A stretch of DNA of 64,000 nucleotides from SpSt-28 sp036824555 (GTDB taxonomy: Archaea; Aenigmatarchaeota; Aenigmatarchaeia; CG10238-14; SpSt-28). The translations under genes were made by a program, and so were the position numbers. This document shows, one piece after another, positions 41,236 to 50,544 of this stretch (positions are counted from its first letter, which is position 1; each line of letters begins with the position of its first letter). Location: assembly GCA_036824555.1 (NCBI GenBank), contig DAISZX010000001.1, positions 19,528-83,527 on the forward strand, read 5' to 3'. The notes under the pieces were generated by a model. It was not told the origin of the DNA, ran no database searches, and worked only from the letters and a program-made list of their open reading frames with translations.

Positions 41236-42510
41236 CTATGGATAAATCCTGGTCCTAGTTCTAGGAAACATAGTTACTTCTTGAATATTATCCTTTCCAC
41301 AAATTTTCATCGTGAGTCTTTCCAATCCAATACTCCAGCCAGCGTGTGGTGGAGCACCGTATCTGAAGGAATTTATGTAGTAGGCAAAATCTTTCGGATT
41401 TAATCCCTTTTCTTTTATTCTTTTTTCTAGAAGCTCCGGCAAATGTATTCTTTGAGCCCCAGAGGAAATTTCAAGACCCTTGTAGATGAGGTCAAATGCT
41501 TTAACGATTTTTGGATTATCCTCCCTGGGCATAGCGTAAAAGGGCTTTAACTCTTCTGGCCAATCCTTTAAGACAAAAGCATCTCCAAAAATCTCTCCAA
41601 GTTTCCTCTCTTGCATTTTTGAAAAATCTTCACCAAACTCAATTTTTTCTCCAATGTTTCTAAGCGCATTTATTGCTTCCTCATATTTTACTCTTCTTAA
41701 AGGCAAAGAAGGTATTGTAATATCTTGATTTAGAACTTCGAGCTCTTTCTTACAATTTTCTCTAACACTCTCAAGTATATAGACAAAAACACCCTCCAAC
41801 TCTCTTATTGCGTCTTCATCATCAGCAAAAGCCATTTCTATATCCATCTGTCTTATTTCATTAAGATGTGTTGGCTGGTCGAACTTCTCGGCTCTGAATA
41901 CTGGAGTAATCATGAATACTTTCTCAAAAGATATGGCACCCATTTGTTTGTAGAGTTGCGGAGATTGTGCTAAGTAGGCTTTTTTTTCGAAGTAAGGAAA
42001 TTCGAAAAGTTCCGCACCGCCTTCGCTAGCTGAAGCGATAATTATCGGTGGCTGCATTTCTATGAAACCCTTTCTTAAAAAATACTCCCTAAAGGACTTA
42101 ACTATCTCTGTCTGAATTCTAAAAATTGCCTTTCCCTCTTGCGTTCTAAAGTACAAAAACCTCCAATCCAGCCTAGTTTCCAAATTGGTTTTAGTAATTT
42201 CTCTTGGGTCTAAAGGTAGCTGTGGTTCAGACTTGTTTATTAAATTTATGTTCTTTGCTTCCACCTCATACTCAAACTTTTCTGACTGAGATCTTTTAAC
42301 TATTCCTTCAACCTCAATCACATCCTCCAAATGAATTTTCTTAACTAACTCTCTAAGTTTCTCATTTCTAATAACTATTTGAGCAAAACCGCCAAAATCT
42401 CTAAGAATTATAAAATTGATTTTACCGATTAACCTAAAATCATGAACCCAACCCTTTAGAACCACTTGTTTTCCCTCATTTTCCTTTAATTGATTTGAGT
42501 ATACTCTCAT
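41236..42510 (-). CDS. aspS: Aspartyl-tRNA synthetase (archaeal type)
   Basis: A 424-aa class IIb synthetase without the bacterial insertion. The N-terminal OB-fold anticodon-binding domain contains VVLKGWVHDFRLIGKINFIILRDFGGFAQIVI. Motif 2 is FRAEKFDQPTHLNEIRQMDIEMAF and motif 3 is GWSIGLERLTMKICG. Archaeal enzymes of this type may charge tRNA-Asp only, or also tRNA-Asn when AsnRS is missing; no asnS is in the window, so discrimination is undecided. Confidence 0.92.
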   Translation of the reverse strand: MRVYSNQLKENEGKQVVLKGWVHDFRLIGKINFIILRDFGGFAQIVIRNEKLRELVKKIHLEDVIEVEGIVKRSQSEKFEYEVEAKNINLINKSEPQLPLDPREITKTNLETRLDWRFLYFRTQEGKAIFRIQTEIVKSFREYFLRKGFIEMQPPIIIASASEGGAELFEFPYFEKKAYLAQSPQLYKQMGAISFEKVFMITPVFRAEKFDQPTHLNEIRQMDIEMAFADDEDAIRELEGVFVYILESVRENCKKELEVLNQDITIPSLPLRRVKYEEAINALRNIGEKIEFGEDFSKMQERKLGEIFGDAFVLKDWPEELKPFYAMPREDNPKIVKAFDLIYKGLEISSGAQRIHLPELLEKRIKEKGLNPKDFAYYINSFRYGAPPHAGWSIGLERLTMKICGKDNIQEVTMFPRTRTRIYP

Positions 42511-42544
42511 TCTATTTTATTTTTTGCAATATTTTTATTGTTGC

Positions 42545-43588
42545 TTAAATGGAAACTAAGCTGTAAAAAATTACACATAAGATTGGCAACAACAAGTTTT
42601 CGTACTTCCTTAACACACTTTCTAGTATAGTGGAGAATAGAGACATTATTATAGAAATCTTAATATCAAAGAAAAAAAGCAGAGAAATGAATGATGAAAT
42701 GAAAAATGATAAGCTTCCTTCGACCGTTTTTGATTTATTATAAATTAGCCTATGTTTTCCAAATCTATAGCCAAATAAGCCAGCTATGCCATCTGAAATA
42801 ACCAAGGGAATTGAACCAATTAAAAACAAGTCTGTTGGAAGAAATGATAGTATAGTTAGAGATAGAGCAAATAATAGTGGCTCTATTAGTAATCCTTTTT
42901 CTTCTCTCTTCATGCAGCAAGCCGAAATTTCATGAAATATTGGCACATAAATTTTTCTAATTCGAAGAATTTCGGAAATCAAGAACATTAGTGTTATTGT
43001 TAACATTATTGCGATAACATAACTTCTTTCTACTGTCAACTTCAGTAAAATTATTAATACTCCAGCAAGATGGATAAGCTTTCTAAAGTAAAAATTGTAT
43101 TTGTATTTTCTACTCTCTATTCTTCTAAAAAATGCATGCCATATTAGCGAAATTGAGCCCCCAAGTATTATTCCACCAACTATATCAAATATCGTGTGAA
43201 CGTTCAAAGCAATTCTTGAGTAGCAAACGAGGATTGAAATAATTAAAGCTGGCATATATATTTCTGGTCTTTTTCTGAACCACAGAAAAGTTGTTAGAAA
43301 AAAAGCCGACATTATTGCTGCATGGCCAGAAGGAAAGGCATAAGTTTGTGGGCAATATTCTAATCCTGCACAAACTCTAGGAATTTTAAAAATCATTTTA
43401 AGAAAAAACGAGGAAGCATAGGAAATTAGGACAGAAGGTAATAAATAGTACAGAATCCACCTTAGCTTTTTCCTTTCTTTTTTATCTAGAAGATAGTAAA
43501 TTAGCAAAAAGGAAACCATGAATCCTAGCCAATATGCAATATCTCCAAAATAACTTAAGAATATCCAGATGTAAGTCGATAATTCCAT
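42545..43588 (-). CDS. Fusion of PAP2 lipid phosphatase and dolichol/phytol-kinase-like domains
   Basis: A 347-aa polytopic membrane protein in two parts. Residues 1-155 form a PAP2 phosphatase: Lys64 and Pro70-Arg71 (motif 1), FPSGHA with His89 (motif 2) and SRIALNVHTIFD with His131 and Asp135 (motif 3). Residues 165-347 match the CTP-dependent polyprenol kinase family (SEC59/VTE5/DGK1): RKLIHLAGV at 169-177, SDGIAGLFGYRFG at 265-277 and KSKTVEGS at 285-292. One chain could both remove and add phosphate on a polyprenol. It diverges from proS across 69 bp. Confidence 0.82.
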   Translation of the reverse strand: MELSTYIWIFLSYFGDIAYWLGFMVSFLLIYYLLDKKERKKLRWILYYLLPSVLISYASSFFLKMIFKIPRVCAGLEYCPQTYAFPSGHAAIMSAFFLTTFLWFRKRPEIYMPALIISILVCYSRIALNVHTIFDIVGGIILGGSISLIWHAFFRRIESRKYKYNFYFRKLIHLAGVLIILLKLTVERSYVIAIMLTITLMFLISEILRIRKIYVPIFHEISACCMKREEKGLLIEPLLFALSLTILSFLPTDLFLIGSIPLVISDGIAGLFGYRFGKHRLIYNKSKTVEGSLSFFISSFISLLFFFDIKISIIMSLFSTILESVLRKYENLLLPILCVIFYSLVSI

Positions 43589-43657
43589 TTAAAGAAATGA
43601 AATTCGAAAATAAATCATAGAAAATATTCTTAAATCGTCTGTAAATAATTTTAAAGA

Positions 43658-45076
43658 ATGGAAGAGGAAATAAAACCGAAGAGGCTTCCATCCAAAGAAA
43701 ATTTTATAGAATGGTACAACACCCTATTACAACTTGCTGAGATTGTTGATAGAAGATATCCCGTTAAAGGCACTTTTATTTGGCTACCCTACGGTTTAAA
43801 AATAATGAAAAGATTGATTGAGATTTGGGACAGAATTTTTGAGGAAAATGGGATTGAACAAGTTTATTTTCCTTTATTCGTCCCTTTGGAGTTTGCAAAA
43901 ATCAATGAGAGCTGGTTTGAAGGGTTTAAGAGTGATGCATTTTATGTTGAGGGCGAAAGTGCAATCTTAAGGCCAACGGGCGAGCCTGCTATGTATCCTA
44001 TATTCAAATACTGGATAATGGAGGGAAAGCTACCGATAAAAATTTATCAGACGGTATCTTCTTTTAGAAACGAAGGAAAGACCACGCATACTATGATTAG
44101 GGATAGGGAAATTACTTTTTGGCATGAAATTCACACCGCTCACAAAACGAGAGAAGAGTCAATTGAAGAAATGGAAAAACATAGGAAGATTTACGAGTAT
44201 ATATGGAGAGAAGTATTAAATATACCTCCGATATGTGTTGAAAAGCCGAAGTATGAGATTTTTCCTGGCGCCGAATCAGCTTACGAATTTTACACTATAT
44301 TGCCGAATGGAAGATTACTAGAAAACGGGAGTGTTAATAATTTAGGCCAGGCATATGCTGAGAAATTTGATTTGTATTATGTAGATGAAAGTGGCAATAA
44401 GAAGTATGTTTGGCAGGTATGTACTGGCAACGGAGCCAGATTTTTAGTAGCAGCTTTTGCCTTACATGGAGATGAGAGAGGATTAGTTTTACCCCCCAAA
44501 TTAGCACCAATTCAAGTTGTTATAATTACGATTCCTAAAGGAAAAAGAGATTACTTTGAGGAAGCTCAAGAGTTGAGTGAAAGGCTGGAAAAGAATGGAA
44601 TTAAAACTTTTGTAGATATGAGTGAAAAGACTCCAGGAGAAAAGTTTAACATTTGGGATATAAAGGGAGTTCCTATAAGGATAGAGATCGGAGAAAAAGA
44701 GGTTGATGAAAATTTCTACACTCTTTATAGAAGAGATTTGAAAGAGAGATTTAAAGTTAATAAAAGCGATATAGAAAGAGTAGTGAAAGATATTATAGAG
44801 AATGAAATCCCGAAGAGTCTTTATGAAAAGGTAGAAAAGCTGTATGAGAAAAAAATAAGATATTTTGAGAGTTTGGAAGACGCTAAAAAATGGATAGAGG
44901 AAGGTAATGTGGCAAAGGGCAACTGGTGCGGTAAAAAAGAGTGCTTCGAAAAAATTAAGGATTTGGGACCATCTATTGAACCGGTTGGATTCTTAGTTGG
45001 GGAAGAGATAGTTGGAAAGTGTATAGCTTGTGGCGAAACGACTAAAAAGCTAACATTGTTCGGAAAGACCTATTAA
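43658..45076 (+). CDS. proS: Prolyl-tRNA synthetase (archaeal/eukaryal type)
   Basis: A 472-aa class II ProRS. RYPVKGTFIWLPYGLKI opens the catalytic domain, RPTGEPAMYPIFKYWI and VSSFRNEGKTTHTMIRDREITFWHEIHTAH follow, and the anticodon domain contains LAPIQVVIITIPKG. The end has the zinc-binding Cys residues KGNWCGKKECFE and GKCIACGETTKKL, as in the archaeal group. It lacks the bacterial editing insertion. Its 3' end is 8 nt from the convergent polB end. Confidence 0.94.
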   Translation: MEEEIKPKRLPSKENFIEWYNTLLQLAEIVDRRYPVKGTFIWLPYGLKIMKRLIEIWDRIFEENGIEQVYFPLFVPLEFAKINESWFEGFKSDAFYVEGESAILRPTGEPAMYPIFKYWIMEGKLPIKIYQTVSSFRNEGKTTHTMIRDREITFWHEIHTAHKTREESIEEMEKHRKIYEYIWREVLNIPPICVEKPKYEIFPGAESAYEFYTILPNGRLLENGSVNNLGQAYAEKFDLYYVDESGNKKYVWQVCTGNGARFLVAAFALHGDERGLVLPPKLAPIQVVIITIPKGKRDYFEEAQELSERLEKNGIKTFVDMSEKTPGEKFNIWDIKGVPIRIEIGEKEVDENFYTLYRRDLKERFKVNKSDIERVVKDIIENEIPKSLYEKVEKLYEKKIRYFESLEDAKKWIEEGNVAKGNWCGKKECFEKIKDLGPSIEPVGFLVGEEIVGKCIACGETTKKLTLFGKTY

Positions 45077-45084
45077 TTTTCCTA

Positions 45085-47532
45085 TTACTTTTTTAACCAA
45101 GCACCTAATCCTTGAGTTTTAGGCTTTAATATGTTATCCTCTGTATACCCTAAAGCCCTTAACACTCTCAGAGCAGCTGGCAATATTTGGTGTTTTATAT
45201 AGTAATCTGCATCATACTCCTTTCCACTCAAAAACTCGACAGGCATTGCTCTATCGGAAATGCTTCCTACTCCCTTAATTATCACAAAGGCTATGATTGA
45301 GCCCTCAGTCACTATTTTACCTCTTTCTCTTGCTTTAATTGCTGCCTTAACGTGCGGACCAATTTGCTCGTATTGGCTTAAAGGTTTTGTAATTTGCTCA
45401 TATATTGTCAATTCCTCTATATCAACCTTCCCCTCCTTAAGCCTTTGGATGATATCGCTGACAAAATTAATCGCCATATCCGGATTTTTCTCTTTCAAAA
45501 CTATTTCTAAAACCTTTCTTTGAGTTTCTTTAGCCAACTTGCACCAATCCCTTCTAACAGTTTCAAATCCCCTTACCTCTAAATTACCATTTATATCTAG
45601 CAAAGCATATCTCTTCTTTGCCCCACTCTCCCCTTTCTCCTTTGCAACAAATATTCCACGTACGAAAGCTCCCCTAAACTCCAATTCTATAATTCCTGGA
45701 AGCTCTTTGTTAACTATTTCTACGAACTTCTTTGCTTCCTCTTCAATTTCCTTCAAACTCAATCCTTCCTTTTTCAAGAAAATACTATCTGTATCACCGT
45801 AAATAATCTCCAACCCAGCTTGTTGTGCCATATTCATTATCTTTTTAATATAATACCTTCCCCAAGCTGCGGTTGCCTCTCCACACTCTCTCTTATACCA
45901 TCTTGCACCAACAAAGCCGAAGTAGCCGTACATCGCATTGCTTATTATTTTTGTAGCATATTGTTCGTTATCCAAAATTTTATACTGTGGAGAATCCTTT
46001 GGAACTAATTTCATTTTTTCTTTAAGTTCTTTTCTTCTATCTATTAAAAACTTTAATTGCTCTGGAATGAATCCAGTTTTCTTCAAACAGAAATGGTTTT
46101 TCGTTTCTGGTACGCTATTCTTATCCTTGCATTCTTGATGCGGACAATTTAACAGTTCTGGAGAAATGTTATGGGAAACGATTATCGTTGGATACAAACT
46201 TCTAAAATCCAATACAGCAATATTTTCGTGAATTCCCTTTTTTGGTTCTACAACAATAGCACCCTTGTAAGGCAATTCTCTCATTCTAGTCTCTTTTTCC
46301 TCGCTTTTCGGCGAATTTGGTATTAAAACGTTGCATTCACTCGCTTTTTTCATAAGATAAGCTTCAACTAGCTGGGAGTAGCTATATCTAGATGCATCAA
46401 AAGGAATTTCTCCTGTTAGTCTTGAAATTGAAAAAATCTGAGGTAAGAGGATCTTACTAATTAAATATGTTAGGTGTGCATCCCACATGCTATACTCAGC
46501 TATTTTATTCAATTCCTTCTTCTCTTTCCAAAGCTCCACCATATGCTCGTACTCCAAATCCTTTTTCCCTTCTCCAATTAACTCTGTTGCAACTTCATCT
46601 AAAGTCAGTATCTCACTTTTTAGAGTAGGTGATAAAATTTTGTCAACAAAAACGTATTCATCTATATGAACTACCCCAAAACATCTAGCTGCAGATGCTC
46701 TACCCCTTCTAACAAACTCGAGTTCCTTACCATCTATACCAAACCCAAAATTTATCTTCAACTGCTTAGCTCTTTCCCTCATCTTTAAAAAATCGAAAGC
46801 ATCGCCATTATAAGTTACAATTATATCAGGTTTCTCTTCTTTTACTATCTCTAAAAATCTCTTGATCAATCTCTCCTCGCTAACGTAACTCTCAACGAAT
46901 TCTTGCTTTCCTTCCCAGTCACTCAAAGCTAAAACTTTTTTCAAATTTTCTGAAGCTAAGCTTATCATTATGAGCTTCTCTCTATCCTCTATTTCTATCC
47001 ATTCGGTGTCTATTGCCATAACCTTGATTTCTGGCTCTTCTTCACTTTCTATCTGCTTTATTTCTTCGGCTTCTATTGTGATGTCAACATCTAACTCATT
47101 ACTAACAACTTCTCCTTTAACCAATATCCAGCTACAAGGCTTTATTCTATAATCCATTAAAAATCTCTTATAGAAAGAAATGTTATACTCATACGTATCT
47201 TCAACTTCCTCCCAATTTTTAATCGCATCTCTAACGTCCTTTAACTTCCTTGGATTTTCGACAGTAACTTTTATAAGCTTCTTTTTTTCACCCATCCAGC
47301 TTTTTTCAACAATATTCAAAGAAATAATTTTAGTGGGAATATTTTTCAAATTCTCGATTTTTTGCTTTAAGACTTCTTCCTTCCCATCTTTTGGCATTAC
47401 GAAGAAATAATTATAAAATTCCTTTTTTATAAGAATTCTTTTTCCTTCCCTGTTCTTCCCAAACAAAAAGACGATTCCTTTATCTTTTTCGACATCGTAA
47501 TCAGCATCGAGTAGAAAAACTCTTTCTTCCAT
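45085..47532 (-). CDS. polB: DNA polymerase family B (PolB1)
   Basis: An 815-aa replicative polymerase with proofreading. Exo I is VMAIDTEWIE with Asp175 and Glu177, exo II is VTYNGDAFDF, and exo III is YSMWDAHLTYL. Polymerase motif A is LDFRSLYPTIIVSHNISPELL, motif B KIISNAMYGYFGFVGARW and motif C IYGDTDSIF. The length is that of an uninterrupted archaeal PolB, so no intein is present. The usual exo I spelling DIET is DTEW here, but both metal-binding acids are kept. Confidence 0.95.
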   Translation of the reverse strand: MEERVFLLDADYDVEKDKGIVFLFGKNREGKRILIKKEFYNYFFVMPKDGKEEVLKQKIENLKNIPTKIISLNIVEKSWMGEKKKLIKVTVENPRKLKDVRDAIKNWEEVEDTYEYNISFYKRFLMDYRIKPCSWILVKGEVVSNELDVDITIEAEEIKQIESEEEPEIKVMAIDTEWIEIEDREKLIMISLASENLKKVLALSDWEGKQEFVESYVSEERLIKRFLEIVKEEKPDIIVTYNGDAFDFLKMRERAKQLKINFGFGIDGKELEFVRRGRASAARCFGVVHIDEYVFVDKILSPTLKSEILTLDEVATELIGEGKKDLEYEHMVELWKEKKELNKIAEYSMWDAHLTYLISKILLPQIFSISRLTGEIPFDASRYSYSQLVEAYLMKKASECNVLIPNSPKSEEKETRMRELPYKGAIVVEPKKGIHENIAVLDFRSLYPTIIVSHNISPELLNCPHQECKDKNSVPETKNHFCLKKTGFIPEQLKFLIDRRKELKEKMKLVPKDSPQYKILDNEQYATKIISNAMYGYFGFVGARWYKRECGEATAAWGRYYIKKIMNMAQQAGLEIIYGDTDSIFLKKEGLSLKEIEEEAKKFVEIVNKELPGIIELEFRGAFVRGIFVAKEKGESGAKKRYALLDINGNLEVRGFETVRRDWCKLAKETQRKVLEIVLKEKNPDMAINFVSDIIQRLKEGKVDIEELTIYEQITKPLSQYEQIGPHVKAAIKARERGKIVTEGSIIAFVIIKGVGSISDRAMPVEFLSGKEYDADYYIKHQILPAALRVLRALGYTEDNILKPKTQGLGAWLKK

Positions 47533-47556
47533 TAAAATAGTTGTTTTTAGTAAATC

Positions 47557-48204
47557 TTACTTTTTATCTTTTGGAAATGGACATAATGCATTTATTGGAC
47601 ATTCTTTACACAAAGGCTTTAACGGCTTACAGATGCTTTTTCCAAAGTTTACAAGTAAGTTATTAACCTTTCTCCACAGTTTTTTTGGTAGTCTCTTTTT
47701 CAGCTCAATTTCAGTATCTTCTGGCGTCCTAGTATTAACGAATTTCCATCTATTAAATATTCTATGAACATGAGTGTCTACAGCTATTGCAGGCCTATTG
47801 AATGCATAGGCCAAAACGATGTTGGCCGTTTTTCTTCCAACACCAGGTAGCTCTAAAAGTTCTTCCATTTTTCTCGGGACCTCCCCTTTATACTTTTCTA
47901 TTAAAATATTAGCAAGCTTTATCAGATTCCTGGCCTTTGTTTTGTAAAAGCCTACCGGGTATATTTCCCTGGCAAGCTGTTCTTCCGTAAAATTTAACAA
48001 ATCTCTAGGCTCTTTTATCTTTTGAAAAAGTTTTCTTGAAACTTCTTCGCTTTTCTCGTCTTTAGTCCTAGCGCTCAGTATCGTAGCAACTAGTATTTGA
48101 AATGGTGTTAAATTTTCCTCTATAAACTTTTGTATCATAGTTTTTTCCTTTAAGTGTCTCTCTATAGTTTTAAAAACATCTTCTATGTTTTCTTCATTTA
48201 TCAT
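47557..48204 (-). CDS. nth: Endonuclease III (HhH-GPD DNA glycosylase/AP lyase)
   Basis: A 215-aa Nth enzyme that removes oxidised pyrimidines. The helix-hairpin-helix LPGVGRKTANIVLAYAFNRPAIAVDTHV carries catalytic Lys125 and Asp143. The C-terminal [4Fe-4S] motif C-x6-C-x2-C-x5-C (CKPLKPLCKECPINALC) is complete. It lies 24 nt downstream of polB's start region on the same strand, in a replication/repair setting. Confidence 0.94.
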   Translation of the reverse strand: MINEENIEDVFKTIERHLKEKTMIQKFIEENLTPFQILVATILSARTKDEKSEEVSRKLFQKIKEPRDLLNFTEEQLAREIYPVGFYKTKARNLIKLANILIEKYKGEVPRKMEELLELPGVGRKTANIVLAYAFNRPAIAVDTHVHRIFNRWKFVNTRTPEDTEIELKKRLPKKLWRKVNNLLVNFGKSICKPLKPLCKECPINALCPFPKDKK

Positions 48205-48270
48205 ATTCTCATTTCATTTGCAGTTATAACTTTTAAAGACTAGTAAACAAACTTATATTGGTGGGACGAC

Positions 48271-48303
48271 ATGGCAAGCAAGTGTGGAAAGAAGAAGAAA
48301 TAG
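48271..48303 (+). CDS. Possible 10-codon mini-ORF (Lys/Cys-rich)
   Basis: ATG at 48271 encodes MASKCGKKKK and stops at TAG. It has GGTGG 6 nt upstream, and a TATA-like TTATAACTTTT around 48225 would place a start near 48253. It fits exactly between the nth start and the UPF0282 stop on the other strand. I recognise no family, and such a short frame may be chance. Confidence 0.25.
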   Translation: MASKCGKKKK

Positions 48304-49245
48304 TTAGAATTTTTCTATTTCAGTCTTTATTCTTTCTTTTAACTTACTGAAATATTCCCTCACATCTACAATTTTTCTTCCTTCCTTAATCTCCTTCCTC
48401 CAAGCCTCTAGTAAAAAATTTTCTAGTTCTAAAAACTCAGCAGCAGTTTTTATCTCTTTTTTTAAATCATTTGCTATTTCAAACACATCTTCCATTTTTG
48501 ACTTATAGTCAACATCTCTGACGATATGGTGATCCAAAATAATTTTTTTCGCATCCGTATTAAAAATAGCGTCTTTCAAATTTTTCTTAGCTTTTAAAAA
48601 GCTTTCGTAACTCATTTTCCATCCAACAAAGACTGTTGGATACCCATCCAATATCAAAAGCTTCGGATTTCTCTCAATAACAAATTTCAAAGCATCTATA
48701 TCAGCCAGGCTCTGTGCATCGCTTCCAAATAAAACTGAATTCTCGTTTTCTTCAATATAAACCATCAAAACCTTACCGACTGCGCTTCCAACATCTCCAT
48801 GCCAAACAGGGTTTGAGAAAGAAATGAATGTGTTTCCGAATTCGAATGATTTCCCATCTGCATATTCAAGCTTCGACTTATTTTTAATCTTAGCTTCGAA
48901 AATCTTCCCTCTTTTTTTGCCAGATTGATTTATATCTTTGTTTATGTCTTTAACCAAGATAATTTTGTTTTCATATATCGAATACAGCTTTTCATCCCAT
49001 GGGTATGGATGATGATCATAGTGATAATGAGTAACTATTAATATATCTGCTAATCTTCCAACTTCAAATATAATTTCTTTTGAGATTTCAAGAGCTTCGA
49101 ATTCTTCTTTAGTTGGTTTTAGTCCGTACCTTTTTGGCCCGAGAGCAGCTGCAGCATCAATTAGAATGTTGACATCTTTTGTTTCGATGAATGTTGCCAT
49201 ACTCCTAATTCCGAAAGAATCGAAAGATAGAGGTATGACTCTCAT
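48304..49245 (-). CDS. UPF0282 metallo-beta-lactamase-fold hydrolase
   Basis: A 313-aa MBL-fold protein of the archaeal UPF0282 family. FDSFGIRSMATFIETKDVNILIDAAAALGPKRYGL opens the protein, the metal motif THYHYDHH (HxHxDH) is near residue 71, and further His/Asp ligands occur in WHGDVG, FGSDAQS and LDHHIV. I use the ATG at 49245, the family's normal start; the longer frame to 49269 runs into the CMP kinase gene. The function is unknown, and relatives include nucleases. Confidence 0.87.
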   Translation of the reverse strand: MRVIPLSFDSFGIRSMATFIETKDVNILIDAAAALGPKRYGLKPTKEEFEALEISKEIIFEVGRLADILIVTHYHYDHHPYPWDEKLYSIYENKIILVKDINKDINQSGKKRGKIFEAKIKNKSKLEYADGKSFEFGNTFISFSNPVWHGDVGSAVGKVLMVYIEENENSVLFGSDAQSLADIDALKFVIERNPKLLILDGYPTVFVGWKMSYESFLKAKKNLKDAIFNTDAKKIILDHHIVRDVDYKSKMEDVFEIANDLKKEIKTAAEFLELENFLLEAWRKEIKEGRKIVDVREYFSKLKERIKTEIEKF

Positions 49246-49255
49246 TATATTAGTT

Positions 49256-50118
49256 TTACTCAAAATCAAAACAACCCATTTTATTCAGATATTCCAGCAG
49301 GGGTTCTACGTTCAAAAGATGGAGAAGGTTCTTTCTTTTTAAATATGAAATTACTCGCTTTAAAGGTTCTATTTTAGCGTCTTCAATCGACCATTCGCTA
49401 TTGTCAAGAATTATATCATAATAACTCTCGTCAGTAATATCTTTTATCCCATACATTTTATGATACTTTTTAGCATCTGCTTCATCTCTTTCTTTAATCA
49501 TCTCAAATGAAACATCGTAAGGCTTTCCTTCTCTCTGAGCATACCTTTCTGCCCTTATTTCAATAGGTGGATTGTATAGTATCCTTATTATTGCTATCTC
49601 TTCACTTTCTTCTAGTTCCTTTAAAACTGAAGCTAAGACGCCAACTAGTCTTCCATCTACAACTACATTTCCTTCCATCATCCTTTTCACAGTCTCCTTG
49701 TCTGCCTCAAAATCTAATTCATCGCTTCTAATTTTAGAGAAATCTTCTATCGAAATTCCCATTTCTTGAGCTTTTTCTCTAAAGATAGTACCTGTAGNNN
49801 NNNNNNNNNNNNNNNNNNNNNNNNNNNNNNNNNNNNNNNNNNNNNNNNNNNNNNNNNNNNNNNNNNNNNNNNNNNNNNNNNNNNNNNNNNNNNNNNNTCT
49901 TCTATCGAAATTCCCATTTCTTGAGCTTTTTCTCTAAAGATAGTACCTGTAGAATAATATCTTAAACCAAGCGCTTCTGCTAGACTTTTAGCACCGGTTG
50001 TTTTTCCAGAGGCAGCGAGACCAGCAACTGCTATAATAAGTCCTTTTGGTTTATATAGCCTTTTCAATTCCTCCACATGTTTCCTAATTTCATCAAAGTA
50101 GTTTGTGGCTTTAGACAT
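49256..50118 (-). CDS. cmk: Cytidylate kinase-like P-loop kinase, interrupted only by an assembly gap
   Basis: Removing the 100-N gap and one copy of the flanking 55-bp duplicate restores a continuous frame of about 235 aa. The part before the gap has a P-loop AGLAASGKTTGAK near 32-44 and YYSTGTIFREKAQEMGISIE. The part after it continues DFSKIRSDELDFEADKETVKRMMEGNVVVDGRLVGVLA, the CMP-kinase pattern (substrate Asp-Gly-Arg). As written the scaffold breaks the frame because 155 nt is not a multiple of three. An N-terminal extension of about 25 residues precedes the P-loop. The assignment as CMP/dCMP kinase is by motif; other nucleotide kinases are possible. Confidence 0.82.
49743..49797. repeat. 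55-bp sequence duplicated across the gap, copy 1
   Basis: Identical over all 55 bases to 49898-49952 and directly touching the left edge of the N run. Read as an unmerged contig overlap, not a biological repeat. Confidence 0.93.
49798..49897. other. Scaffold gap of exactly 100 N
   Basis: A fixed-length filler between two contigs. Because both contigs end in the same 55 bp, the true distance is negative and the gap probably contains no missing sequence. Confidence 0.95.
49898..49952. repeat. 55-bp sequence duplicated across the gap, copy 2
   Basis: The second copy of 49743-49797, touching the right edge of the N run. Both lie within the CMP kinase coding sequence, and the protein runs through only one of them. 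Confidence 0.93.
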
Positions 50119-50211
50119 TATAAATTTTTTCTAAAATTTAAGTATTAAAAACTTTTTCGATGAGTTAAATTCAATGGTGTAAACTTGGTAAAAATTTACA
50201 ACGACAATTAT

Positions 50212-50544
50212 TTATTTATTTATTAATTTAATTTCAACGTGTATATCTTGAGGAATACCAACTCTCAAAATCTGCTTCAAAGTTCTTTCATCAGCCTGAA
50301 CATCAACTATCCTCTTGTGAATCCTCATTTCAAATTTATCATATGTAGCATTCCCGTGCCCAGTTCCATCACCACATGGAGTCTTTAATGTAGTAATTCT
50401 CAATATCTTTGTGGGCAGAGGTATTGGGCCTTTATGAGCTACACCAAACCTTTTCGCTATTTCAATTATTTCTCTGGCTATCTCATCAAGCTTTTTGGGA
50501 TCTCTTCCGACTAGCTTTATTCTCGCTACTTGCACACTATTCAC
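50212..50544 (-). CDS. rps10: 30S ribosomal protein S10
   Basis: A 110-aa uS10. VARIKLVGRDPKKLDEIAREI, GPIPLPTKILRITTLKTPCGDGTG and HKRIVDVQADERTLKQILRVGIPQDIHVEIKLI cover the whole family pattern. It follows tuf after 160 bp, the conserved archaeal order, and ends the translation operon. Confidence 0.96.
   Translation of the reverse strand: MNSVQVARIKLVGRDPKKLDEIAREIIEIAKRFGVAHKGPIPLPTKILRITTLKTPCGDGTGHGNATYDKFEMRIHKRIVDVQADERTLKQILRVGIPQDIHVEIKLINK

Noticed and set aside
45085..47532. Intein in DNA polymerase B
   Set aside because: The length and spacing of motifs A, B and C are those of an uninterrupted enzyme; the same holds for EF-2 and the RNAP subunits.
49256..50118. Two separate truncated kinase genes, or a true 55-bp duplication
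   Set aside because: The copies touch the N run on both sides and the protein is continuous through one copy, so it is an assembly artefact.
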